Part shown: in pieces, positions 18,263-25,135 of the stretch
Numbering within the stretch: the stretch's first letter is position 1
Layout: every line of letters begins with the position of its first letter
Origin: JAJKIV01 sp036509075
GTDB lineage: Bacteria > Gemmatimonadota > Gemmatimonadetes > Gemmatimonadales > Gemmatimonadaceae
DNA length: 31,635 nucleotides
Direction: 5' to 3'
NCBI GenBank assembly: GCA_036509075.1
Contig: DATCGG010000063.1
Location: 1 to 31,635 of the forward strand
Program-made: the position numbers and the translations under genes
Notes under the pieces: generated by a model
Databases searched by the model: none
Told to the model about the DNA's origin: nothing
What the model saw: the letters and a program-made list of their open reading frames with translations, nothing else

Positions 18263-18292
18263 GCGGTCGAAGAATAAAGCTAGCTTATTCGC
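18263..18292. promoter_or_regulatory. Compact divergent promoter region with AAGCTAGCTT palindrome
   Basis: Only 30 bases separate the start codons of the ferredoxin-NADP reductase (minus) and the adenosyltransferase (plus). The centre is AT-rich and holds the perfect palindrome AAGCTAGCTT (18277-18286) with AT-rich flanks. TAGCTT at 18281-18286 would serve as a -10 for the plus gene, with transcription starting at or next to its ATG (leaderless). TATTCT on the minus strand could do the same for the reductase. The -35 regions would lie inside the opposite genes. Confidence 0.45.
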
Positions 18293-18844
18293 ATGACCAC
18301 CAAGATCTACACGAAGACCGGCGACGCCGGAGACACGGGACTCTTCGGCGGCGGCCGCGTCGGCAAGGATCATCCGCGCGTCGAGGCCTACGGCGACATC
18401 GATGAGCTCAACGCCGTGCTCGGGATGGCACGGTCGGTCGAGATGATGCCCCGCATCGACGAAGTGCTCGTTCCGATCCAGCGCGATCTGTTCGCGATTG
18501 GCGCTCTGCTCGCAACGCCCAATCCCGCGAAGATGCACGAGCAGCTCGCCAAGGCTCGCGTGGACGATGACCGCATCGCGCAGCTCGAGCGCGCCATCGA
18601 CGATGGGGAGCACGAGCTCGAGCCGCTCAAGGCGTTCATCATCCCGGGAGGCACACCGAAAGCGGCGGCGCTGCACGTCGCGCGCACCGTCTGTCGCAGG
18701 GCAGAGCGACGTGTCGTCCATCTGCGACGGGACACCGACATTCCGCAGCTCGTCGTGATCTACCTGAATCGTCTCTCGGACCTGCTGTTCGTGCTGGCTC
18801 GCGTGGCCAATCGCCGCGCAGGCGCCGGCGAAGTCACCTGGTAA
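18293..18844 (+). CDS. pduO: Cob(I)yrinic acid a,c-diamide / cobalamin adenosyltransferase, PduO type
   Basis: A 183-aa enzyme that transfers the adenosyl group of ATP to cob(I)alamin to give coenzyme B12. The family signature is clear: N-terminal YTKTGDAGDTGLFGGGRV (ATP-binding), DELNAVLG, and the C-terminal half with 'PGGTPKAAALHVARTVCRRAERRVV' and YLNRLSDLLFVLARVAN. It forms a four-helix bundle and a trimer in known members. The length is normal. The start ATG is only 30 bases from the divergent reductase start; a reduced-flavin or ferredoxin system is known to supply cob(I)alamin, so the pairing may be meaningful (inference). aroB starts 5 bases after its stop. Confidence 0.96.
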   Translation: MTTKIYTKTGDAGDTGLFGGGRVGKDHPRVEAYGDIDELNAVLGMARSVEMMPRIDEVLVPIQRDLFAIGALLATPNPAKMHEQLAKARVDDDRIAQLERAIDDGEHELEPLKAFIIPGGTPKAAALHVARTVCRRAERRVVHLRRDTDIPQLVVIYLNRLSDLLFVLARVANRRAGAGEVTW

Positions 18845-18849
18845 GCCCC

Positions 18850-19959
18850 GTGCCGACCATCGACACGCTCGGCTACCCGATCGTCGTTGCGTCGGGCGGC
18901 CTCGCAGAGGTCGCGCAGCTCGTCGAGCAGCGCGCGCCGTCGCATCGGTACGCCATCATCACCGACGACAACGTTGCTCGGCACTACCTCGATCACGTCT
19001 GCGAGTCACTGGTTGCGGGATCGAGCCGTGGCATCACGCGAGATCGCGTGCACTCGGTTGTCATTCCCCCGGGCGAAGAACACAAGACACGCGAGCGTTG
19101 GTCCGCGATCACCGACGCTCTGCTCGCCCAGGGGTGTGGACGCGATACCGCGATCATCGCGCTGGGCGGCGGCGTCGTCGGCGATCTCGCTGGCTTCGTG
19201 GCCGCGACCTACATGCGCGGCATCCCCGTCGTGCAGATCCCGACGACGCTGCTCGCGATGGTCGATGCGTCGGTCGGGGGGAAGACGGCCGTCGACACGC
19301 CTGCGGGGAAAAACACGGTCGGGGCGTTCCACCCACCGGTTGCCGTCATCATCGATCCCGCGACGCTCGCGTCGCTTCCGCCACGCGAGCTTCGTTCGGG
19401 TCTCGCCGAGGTGATCAAACACGGCGTCATTGCCGACGGCGCCGTGATCGATGAAGTCGACGCGATTGCGCCGGCGCTGCTTTCTACGAATGCCTCACGA
19501 GACGCACTCGAGGCCATGATCGAGCGCAGCGTGCGAATCAAGGCGAACGTCGTCGCGGCGGACGAGCGCGAGTTTGGTCTGCGCAAGGTGCTGAACTTCG
19601 GCCACACGATCGGGCACGGTGTGGAAGCCGCGAGCGGCTACTCGCTGCTGCACGGCGAAGCGATCGCGATCGGGATGGTGGCCGAAGGACGGCTGGCGGA
19701 AAAACTTGGGATCGCAACCGTCGGCACCGCGGCGGCGATCGAAGGCGCCGTCACCCGTGTGGGGTTGCCGTCTCGCGCGCCGGGGGACTTGGCGCCAGAT
19801 CGAGTGCTCTCGCTGATGCGGTCGGACAAGAAGCAGCGACGTGGCGTGCTCGAGTATTCCCTGCCGAAGCGCGTAGGCGAGATGGCCGGCGAATCGTCCG
19901 GATGGGGCATTGCCGTCGAGGACTCCATCGCCCTCGAGATTCTTCGTACTGTGTGTTGA
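18850..19959 (+). CDS. aroB: 3-dehydroquinate synthase
   Basis: Second enzyme of the shikimate pathway, converting DAHP into 3-dehydroquinate with NAD and a divalent metal in the cytoplasm; 369 aa. All family blocks are visible: GGGVVGDLAGFVAATYMRG at about 100-118, 'PTTLLAMVDASVGGKTAVD', the LRSGLAEVIKHG metal-site block, 'LNFGHTIGHGVEA' and LLHGEAIAIGM, which carry the His ligands. The likely start is GTG 18850, 5 bases after the adenosyltransferase gene, so the two are co-transcribed. The length fits the family. No other aro gene is adjacent. Confidence 0.97.
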   Translation: MPTIDTLGYPIVVASGGLAEVAQLVEQRAPSHRYAIITDDNVARHYLDHVCESLVAGSSRGITRDRVHSVVIPPGEEHKTRERWSAITDALLAQGCGRDTAIIALGGGVVGDLAGFVAATYMRGIPVVQIPTTLLAMVDASVGGKTAVDTPAGKNTVGAFHPPVAVIIDPATLASLPPRELRSGLAEVIKHGVIADGAVIDEVDAIAPALLSTNASRDALEAMIERSVRIKANVVAADEREFGLRKVLNFGHTIGHGVEAASGYSLLHGEAIAIGMVAEGRLAEKLGIATVGTAAAIEGAVTRVGLPSRAPGDLAPDRVLSLMRSDKKQRRGVLEYSLPKRVGEMAGESSGWGIAVEDSIALEILRTVC

Positions 19960-19976
19960 TGCCATCATCGGGAGAA

Positions 19977-20079
19977 TGGGAACTGGGAACTGGGAACCGG
20001 GAACAGTGACTCCGCATGGAGCCTCGCTTCCCGATTCGCCGTTCCCGGTTCCCTCGATTCCCGATTCCCGATTCCCGAT
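19977..20079. repeat. Heptamer repeats in opposed arrays
   Basis: Four tandem 7-base units (TGGGAAC three times, then CGGGAAC, at 19977-20004) are followed by a small hairpin (CTCC 20010-20013 / GGAG 20018-20021). Then come complementary units: GTTCCCG and GTTCCCT (20041-20054) and three GATTCCC units (20056-20076). The two arrays can pair to form a long imperfect cruciform between aroB and the small membrane protein gene. It is non-coding: a reading frame through it exists, but its content is repeat-derived. Confidence 0.85.
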
Positions 20080-20131
20080 GCAGGGTACGCCCTTTGCCCA
20101 TGCATACGATCAGACCCTACCGGAGACAGCA

Positions 20132-20311
20132 ATGTCGTCCTTTGGCACTTATCTCGTTGGATTCATCATTCTGATCATCGGGCTCGGCATTGCCGCGTAC
20201 TTGCTGAATGTGCCCCCGGTCTGGATTCTCGTTGGCGTAGTTGTCCTGCTCGGAATCGGAATCCTCATGGCGACTTCGCGGACGAAGCGGCGTGATCCGC
20301 CAGCGGTATGA
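20132..20311 (+). CDS. Small two-helix membrane protein
   Basis: A 59-aa hydrophobic protein that I do not recognise by name. Two membrane helices (about 6-27 and 30-46, rich in Ile, Gly and Val) are separated by NVPPVW, followed by a basic tail (SRTKRRDPP), which suggests a hairpin with both ends in the cytoplasm. The ATG at 20132 has GGAG 6 bases upstream. The in-frame sequence before it reads through the heptamer repeats and is unlikely to be translated. A clear hairpin terminator follows 26 bases after its stop, supporting its being a real end-of-transcript gene. It may be transcribed alone or with aroB. Confidence 0.75.
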   Translation: MSSFGTYLVGFIILIIGLGIAAYLLNVPPVWILVGVVVLLGIGILMATSRTKRRDPPAV

Positions 20312-20336
20312 CCAATTTTGCTGTGAAAGTTCTCAG

Positions 20337-20368
20337 AAATCGGAGAGGCGAACTGTCTCTCCGATTTT
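20337..20368 (+). terminator. Rho-independent terminator after the small membrane protein
   Basis: A perfect 11-bp stem, AAATCGGAGAG (20337-20347) and CTCTCCGATTT (20357-20367), has a 9-base loop and is followed by a short T-run. It closes the aroB/small-protein unit just before the sigma factor promoter. The stem could also work in reverse, but nothing codes towards it from the right. Confidence 0.88.
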
Positions 20369-20460
20369 CGCGCTTTCGGCCCGATACATCACAAATTGTT
20401 TCTCGTCAACAACATCCCACACTCCACCCAATCAACATTACGTCACCGTTAAAAAAGCTG

Positions 20461-20490
20461 TTGACCTTGATAACTCCCCCGTGCTATAGT
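20461..20490 (+). promoter_or_regulatory. Strong sigma-70-type promoter of the sigma factor gene
   Basis: TTGACC (20461-20466) and TATAGT (20485-20490) are separated by 18 bases. An A-tract directly upstream (TTAAAAAAGC) resembles an UP element. Transcription would start near 20497, leaving a leader of about 70 bases. This leader has a small GC hairpin (GCGAGC 20515-20520 / GCTCGC 20534-20539) before the AAGGGG ribosome-binding site at 20556-20561. Confidence 0.85.
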
Positions 20491-20566
20491 GCCGCCTCTC
20501 TGCTGACCAAGCCCGCGAGCAATCTCCCCCCGCGCTCGCATCACCTTCGCATGGTAAGGGGCGTGT

Positions 20567-21460
20567 ATGCAGCAAGTGACCGAGAGCAGGTCTAAAGGGT
20601 TCTTCCGTTCCTCTCCCTCCACCGCTTTCGATCAGTACTTACAGGACATACAAAAGCTCCCCTTAATAACCGATCCCGAAGAAGAGCGACGGTTAGCGCG
20701 ACGAGCGCAGAAGGGCGACGAAAAAGCCGCCGAGCGGCTGGTGACAGCGAACCTTCGGTTCGTCATCTCCTACGTGAAGAAGTACCAGGGCCACGGCCTG
20801 GACCTGAGCGAGCTCGTAGCCATTGGCAACGAAGGCCTGCTCAAGGCCGTCCGAAAGTTCGATCCCGACCAGGGCGTCAAGTTCATCTCGTACGCGGTCT
20901 GGTGGGTTCGACAAGCGGTGCTCAAGGCACTCGCCGAGCAGACCCGTTCGGTTCGGATCCCTCTCAATCAGAATTCGCAACTCATCCGTCTCGCTCGTGC
21001 CGAGACGGTTTTGTCTCAGGTCCTCAAACGGGATCCAACCGATAGCGAGATCGGGCGCCTTCTCGAAGAGACTCCAGAATCAGTGCGTGCGGCGAAGCAG
21101 ATGTCCGCCACCGAAGTCTCGCTCGACGCACCAATCGATCGCTCCGATCGCGAAGCCTGCACGCTCGGCGAACGCTTCGCGGGCGTCGACGGCACCGAGA
21201 TCGAGGAAGTCACCGACTTCAAGCTGATGCGCGAGTTCATCGATCGCGTCTTCCGTCAGTACCTCACGCCCAGAGAGCGAAAGATTCTCTATCTCTACTA
21301 CGGCCTCGAGGAAGGTTCGGAAGCCATGACACTCGAGAAGATCGGAGCGCTCATGGGTGTCACGCGCGAGCGCATTCGGCAGATTCGCGAGCGCGCGTTC
21401 GAGAAGCTGCGTGAATCGCCTGACGGTGCGGCGCTCGCCGGGTTCTGGACTGCGGCGTAA
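20567..21460 (+). CDS. RpoD-like sigma-70 family RNA polymerase sigma factor
   Basis: A 297-aa sigma factor of group 1/2 without region 1.1. Visible parts are: region 1.2 (FDQYLQDIQKLPLIT), region 2 (ANLRFVISYVKKY, GNEGLLKAVRKFD, and the -10-reading helix FISYAVWWVRQAVLKALAEQ), region 3 (PTDSEIGRLLEET), and region 4 with the helix-turn-helix MTLEKIGALMGVTRERIRQIRERAFEKLR. The 'RSVRIPLNQ' piece is typical of primary-like sigma factors. The start ATG 20567 follows AAGGGG by 5 bases. It stands alone between a strong promoter and a strong terminator. It could be the main vegetative sigma or an alternative RpoS/HrdB-like one. The short length suggests the latter or a lineage-specific compact main sigma. 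TTA codons in its N-terminus are more frequent than in neighbours. Confidence 0.94.
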   Translation: MQQVTESRSKGFFRSSPSTAFDQYLQDIQKLPLITDPEEERRLARRAQKGDEKAAERLVTANLRFVISYVKKYQGHGLDLSELVAIGNEGLLKAVRKFDPDQGVKFISYAVWWVRQAVLKALAEQTRSVRIPLNQNSQLIRLARAETVLSQVLKRDPTDSEIGRLLEETPESVRAAKQMSATEVSLDAPIDRSDREACTLGERFAGVDGTEIEEVTDFKLMREFIDRVFRQYLTPRERKILYLYYGLEEGSEAMTLEKIGALMGVTRERIRQIRERAFEKLRESPDGAALAGFWTAA

Positions 21461-21482
21461 GCTGATCCACCAGACGTGACGA

Positions 21483-21512
21483 GGGCTCGGCGCCAACTGC
21501 CGAGCCCTTTTT
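21483..21512 (+). terminator. Rho-independent terminator of the sigma factor gene
   Basis: A perfect 9-bp GC-rich stem (GGGCTCGGC at 21483-21491 and GCCGAGCCC at 21499-21507), a 7-base loop and a run of five T (21508-21512) lie 22 bases after the stop codon. This is a textbook terminator. Confidence 0.95.
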
Positions 21513-21592
21513 GCATCCGGACGTCACGGTTTTTTGTCCGGTCAATTCCAGCGGCAGATGTTTCGTCCGCGACACACGGTCGTCCACGTTCG

Positions 21593-22030
21593 ATGGACGC
21601 CACTCCCGACCCCCGGCCCACTGGCGACGTCCCTCCGGCGACGCCGCCGCGTGTCCTCGTCGTCGACGACGAGTCGACGATCCGGTTCGCACTCCGGCGC
21701 TTTTTCACCCGCCTCGGCTGGGAAGTCGAGGAGGCCGGCGACGGCGACCGTGCCCTCGAGATGATCATTGAGGATCGCTCGCAGCGCGTGATTCCACCGT
21801 ACTCGCTGGTCGTGTCCGATCTGCGCATGCCCGGGCTCTCCGGGATCGAGTTGCACGATCGGATCGAGAAGGAGTACCCCGAGGTGTTGAGTCGGCTCGT
21901 GTTCTCCACGGGCGATCTAGTGTCCGAGGAGGCCGCCGACTTCGCCCGCGACACGTCGTGCGAGGTCATCGAAAAGCCGTTCGAGTTTTCGAAGCTGCGC
22001 GCCACGGTCGACCGCATTCTGGGACGTTAG
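21593..22030 (+). CDS. Receiver-only response regulator
   Basis: A 145-aa protein made of a Pro-rich lead and one receiver domain: VLVVDDES with D25/D26, phospho-acceptor D76 in VVSDLRMPG, a Thr in the FSTGD loop, and Lys in IEKPFEF. It has no output domain, so it works as a phosphate shuttle or by protein contact. Its sequence resembles the receiver at the end of the hybrid kinase at 1369-4755 (VDDExxIRFAxxRxF, then TGD and KPF), so the two belong to one subfamily. The ATG at 21593 lies after the sigma terminator; an in-frame start further upstream would sit in the terminator. The stop TAG is inside a GTTAGGC heptamer. The lipid kinase gene follows after 60 bases. Confidence 0.9.
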   Translation: MDATPDPRPTGDVPPATPPRVLVVDDESTIRFALRRFFTRLGWEVEEAGDGDRALEMIIEDRSQRVIPPYSLVVSDLRMPGLSGIELHDRIEKEYPEVLSRLVFSTGDLVSEEAADFARDTSCEVIEKPFEFSKLRATVDRILGR

Positions 22031-22090
22031 GCGGGAGCGGCGGCAACCGACTTTCACGGTCTGGTCCGCTTTTCGCCCTGCGGGGCTTCC

Positions 22091-22984
22091 ATGCCCAATC
22101 ACCAGATTCGAGCCTTCGTCAATCTCGCGTCGGGATCCGGCGAGGCCGCACGCGCGGCCCTCGAAGAGTTTGGCGGGTTCGACGTCGCGCCGTGCGAGCC
22201 AGGACAGCTCGATCGCCAGATCGAACGGGCTGTGCGCGACGGCGCCGAGCGAGTCGTCGTCGCTGGTGGTGACGGGACCATCGCCAAGGCTGCCGCCGCG
22301 CTGGTCGGAAAGGAAACCGCGCTCGCCGTCGTGCCCGGCGGAACGCTCAATCACTTCGCGAAAGATCACGGCATCCCGACGGATCCCGTGAAGGCCGCCG
22401 AATTGTCGGCGACCGGCAGCACGACGATGACCGACGTCGCGACCGTGAACGGACGCGTCTTTCTGAATACGAGCTCGGTCGGGGCTTACGTTGTGTTCGT
22501 GCGAACCCGCGAGCGACTCGAACGCCGCTTCGGCTATGCGCTCGCGACTGTGATCGCGGCACTGCGACTGCTTGGGAGGGTCCGCGCGTTCACCGTGGAG
22601 TTGGAGCTCGACGGTCAGCCGCGCCGATATCGGAGTGCGCTCGTGTTCGTGGGCGTGGGTGAGCGGGAGCTGCAGCTTCCATCCGTCGGAGGTCTCGCGG
22701 AGAACGGCCGTCGTGGCTTGCACGTAATCGTGGTGCGCGGAGGAACGTGGGCGCGACTCGTCGCCGTCGGTCTGGTGGCGGCGTTCCGCGGGAACGAGGC
22801 GATCAAGCGTGACAGGCTCGCCGACACCTTCGTGGTCGACGCATGTCGAATCGAGTTTCGTCGAAAACGCGGCCGCGTCGCGGTGGACGGCGAGATCGTC
22901 GAGATGAGCTCGCCGCTCAGCTACCGCGTCGAACGCGATGCGCTTCGGCTGGTCGTCGCGACGGGCGATGCGCGAGACGAGTAG
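22091..22984 (+). CDS. Second diacylglycerol/lipid kinase family protein
   Basis: A 297-aa member of the DAGK/YegS lipid kinase superfamily. It begins directly with the first strand (AFVNLASGSGEA). It carries the nucleotide-binding GGDGT (VVVAGGDGTIAKA), then VVPGGTLNHFAKDHGI, and a C-terminal beta domain ending in GEIVEMSSPLSYRV. PGGTLNHFA instead of PGGTGNLIA marks a different subfamily from the kinase at 4803-5693. It acts at the inner membrane on diacylglycerol-like or prenyl/sphingoid lipids with ATP; substrate unknown. It is not clearly part of an operon: gaps on each side are about 60 bases. Confidence 0.9.
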   Translation: MPNHQIRAFVNLASGSGEAARAALEEFGGFDVAPCEPGQLDRQIERAVRDGAERVVVAGGDGTIAKAAAALVGKETALAVVPGGTLNHFAKDHGIPTDPVKAAELSATGSTTMTDVATVNGRVFLNTSSVGAYVVFVRTRERLERRFGYALATVIAALRLLGRVRAFTVELELDGQPRRYRSALVFVGVGERELQLPSVGGLAENGRRGLHVIVVRGGTWARLVAVGLVAAFRGNEAIKRDRLADTFVVDACRIEFRRKRGRVAVDGEIVEMSSPLSYRVERDALRLVVATGDARDE

Positions 22985-23042
22985 GGCGTGTGGCCCCGCG
23001 CACGGTGGTCCCCGGCAGGCTGCGGTGCTGTACCTTTCCCGG

Positions 23043-23708
23043 GTGCCCGTCTACCTGCTCCCGCTCTTCCCGCTCCCGCTGGTTCTGTTCCCCGGCGCGC
23101 CGTTACCGCTGCACATCTTCGAGCCGCGCTATCGGCAGATGCTGACGGATTGCATGAATGGGGATTCGCGCTTTGGTATCGTCTTTCGGCCCGAGGGCAT
23201 GGGCGATACCGATCTGGAGCCTGGTCGAGTCGGCTGCGTCGCCGAGGTCGACGACGCCCACACGCTGCCTGACGGCAGATCGAACATCGTCGTGCACGGC
23301 GTGCGCCGATTCTCGCTCCAGCGCTTCGTGGCCAGCCCGGCGCCCTACCATGTGGGCGAGGTCGCCGAATACGAAGACCTGCCCGAAGATGAATCCGAGA
23401 TCGGACCGATAGCGACGCGCGTGCGAGCGCTGTTCGCGCGCGTCGGTCGCGCAGCCCGCACGCTCGCGGACGATCACGACCCGTTGCCGTCCCTGCCTGA
23501 CGACGCCGACACGTTGTCGTTCGGTATCGCCGCGCTCATCGATATCGATGCGCCACACCGACAGGAGCTGCTGGTGTCCCGACTCGCATCGGAACGCCTC
23601 ACGACGCTCGAGCGCGTGCTCGGTGGTGCTGTCGACTCGCTCGAGGCACGCGCCCGCGTGCACGGCCGGGCGAAGAGTAACGGTCACGGACCCTATCTCT
23701 CCTCGTGA
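23043..23708 (+). CDS. Lon N-terminal (substrate-binding) domain protein
   Basis: A 221-aa stand-alone LAN domain as found at the N-terminus of Lon proteases, with no ATPase or protease part. The domain starts with LPLFPLPLVLFPGAPLPLHIFEPRYRQML and later has RFGIVF and a 'VHGVRRFSL' strand, followed by a helical C-terminal region. The GTG at 23043 is chosen because it leads straight into the first strand; GTG 23025 would also work. The stop overlaps the glcD start (GTGA), so it is translationally coupled to glycolate oxidase. Stand-alone members are common, but their role is unknown; a chaperone-like or adaptor job for the GlcDEF enzyme is a guess from position. Confidence 0.88.
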   Translation: MPVYLLPLFPLPLVLFPGAPLPLHIFEPRYRQMLTDCMNGDSRFGIVFRPEGMGDTDLEPGRVGCVAEVDDAHTLPDGRSNIVVHGVRRFSLQRFVASPAPYHVGEVAEYEDLPEDESEIGPIATRVRALFARVGRAARTLADDHDPLPSLPDDADTLSFGIAALIDIDAPHRQELLVSRLASERLTTLERVLGGAVDSLEARARVHGRAKSNGHGPYLSS

Positions 23709-25135
23709 CGCACGCGGCGGATCTCGCGGATCGGCTCACCGAAATCGTCGGCCCGCGCGGCGTACTGCGGCGCGCGGGGGAGCTCGTCGTGTACCGCAGC
23801 GACGGCTTGCCCGGCTACTCCAAGCAGCCGCGCCTCGCGGTGTTTCCGCGCACGCGCGACGAGCTGGTGGCTGTCGTTAGGCTGCTCGCCGATCAGCGCG
23901 TTCCGTTCGTGCCGCGGGGCGCCGGCACCGGACTGTCCGGCGGGGCGTTGGCCGACGACGTCGTCCTGGTGGGACTCAACCGCCTGACGCGAATCCTCTC
24001 GATCGACCCTGTCGAGCGGCTCGCGGTGGTGGAGCCGGGCGTCGTCAACGTGGCGCTCACGCGCGCCGCGACGCCGTACGGGCTGCACTACGCCCCCGAC
24101 CCATCGAGCCAGGCGGCATGCACCATCGGCGGAAACGTCGCCGAGAATGCCGGCGGGCCGCACTGTCTCAAGTACGGCGTCACGCTGAATCACGTCCGCG
24201 CGATCACGGCCATCCTGCCGGACGGGGAGATCGTTCGTCTCGGCAACGCCGAGGGCGAGGTGGAAGGGTACGACTTGTTAGGCGCGTTCATCGGCTCGGA
24301 GGGCTGCTTCGGGATCGCGCTCGATGTCACGGTAAAGCTCTCGCCGAACCCACAGGCGATTCGGACGCTGCTCGCGGACTTCACGTCGGTCGACGCCGCC
24401 GCGCGCGCGACGTCCGAGATCATCGCGTCGGGAATCCTCCCGGCGGCACTCGAGATGATGGACGCGGCCACGATCCGGGCCGTCGAAGCTTCGATCTACG
24501 CCGCCGGCTATCCCGTCGACGCCGAGGCCATTCTTCTCATCGAGGTCGATGGGCTCGAGGCCGGCCTCGAGGCCGACGTCGCACGCGTCGAAGCCATGTG
24601 CTCGGCAGCCGGCGCGCGGACCGTTCGCGTCGCGCGCGACGATGCGGAGCGCGCGCGCCTCTGGCAGGGGCGAAAGAAGGCATTCGGCGCGATGGGTCGC
24701 GTGTCATCGCATCTCGTCGTCCAGGATGCGGTCATTCCGCGAACGCGATTGCCCGACATACTGGCCGCCATTCGCGAGATCGCTGAACGTCAGCGCATCA
24801 CCGTCTGCAACGTATTCCACGCCGGCGACGGCAACCTCCACCCCAACATCGGATACGACGCCAACGACCCTGACGAGCAGGCCCGGGTGCACGCCGCGAT
24901 GCGAGAAATCATGGCGGCCTGTGTCGCGGCCGGCGGAACGATCACCGGCGAGCACGGCATCGGATTGGACAAGCTCGATTACATGAGCCTCATTTTCTCC
25001 GAGGATTCGCTCGCCGCGATGTGCCGCCTGCGAGAGGTATTCGATCCGGCGCGCCGGGCGAACCCGGGCAAGGTCGTGCCCGTGCACAGTTGCCGTGAGT
25101 GGCACGGCGCACCGCGAGCGGCGTGGAGCGCATGA
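23705..25135 (+). CDS. glcD: Glycolate oxidase FAD-linked subunit GlcD
   Basis: The 476-aa FAD-binding subunit of the membrane-associated glycolate oxidase GlcDEF, which oxidises glycolate (or D-lactate) to glyoxylate. Typical blocks are: RGAGTGLSGGALADDVVLV (FAD pyrophosphate loop), VEPGVVN, DPSSQAACTIGGNVAENAGG with its downstream LKYGVT, and the C-terminal metal/substrate part with FHAGDGNLHPNIGYD and TITGEHGIG. The length matches the family (about 470-500). It starts at GTG 23705, overlapping the Lon-N protein stop by 4 bases, and overlaps glcE by 4 bases (ATGA). D-lactate dehydrogenase-type activity remains possible, but the glcE/glcF neighbours favour glycolate. Confidence 0.95.
   Translation: MTHAADLADRLTEIVGPRGVLRRAGELVVYRSDGLPGYSKQPRLAVFPRTRDELVAVVRLLADQRVPFVPRGAGTGLSGGALADDVVLVGLNRLTRILSIDPVERLAVVEPGVVNVALTRAATPYGLHYAPDPSSQAACTIGGNVAENAGGPHCLKYGVTLNHVRAITAILPDGEIVRLGNAEGEVEGYDLLGAFIGSEGCFGIALDVTVKLSPNPQAIRTLLADFTSVDAAARATSEIIASGILPAALEMMDAATIRAVEASIYAAGYPVDAEAILLIEVDGLEAGLEADVARVEAMCSAAGARTVRVARDDAERARLWQGRKKAFGAMGRVSSHLVVQDAVIPRTRLPDILAAIREIAERQRITVCNVFHAGDGNLHPNIGYDANDPDEQARVHAAMREIMAACVAAGGTITGEHGIGLDKLDYMSLIFSEDSLAAMCRLREVFDPARRANPGKVVPVHSCREWHGAPRAAWSA

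Noticed and set aside
18263..18721. N-terminal extension of the ferredoxin-NADP reductase
   Set aside because: It lies opposite the adenosyltransferase gene and has no similarity to the family; ATG 18262 starts right before the FAD motif.
19977..20079. CRISPR-like array
   Set aside because: The units are 7 bases without spacers; not a CRISPR.
19910..20131. In-frame extension of the 59-aa membrane protein
   Set aside because: It reads through the heptamer repeats and the end of aroB; the ATG at 20132 has its own ribosome-binding site.
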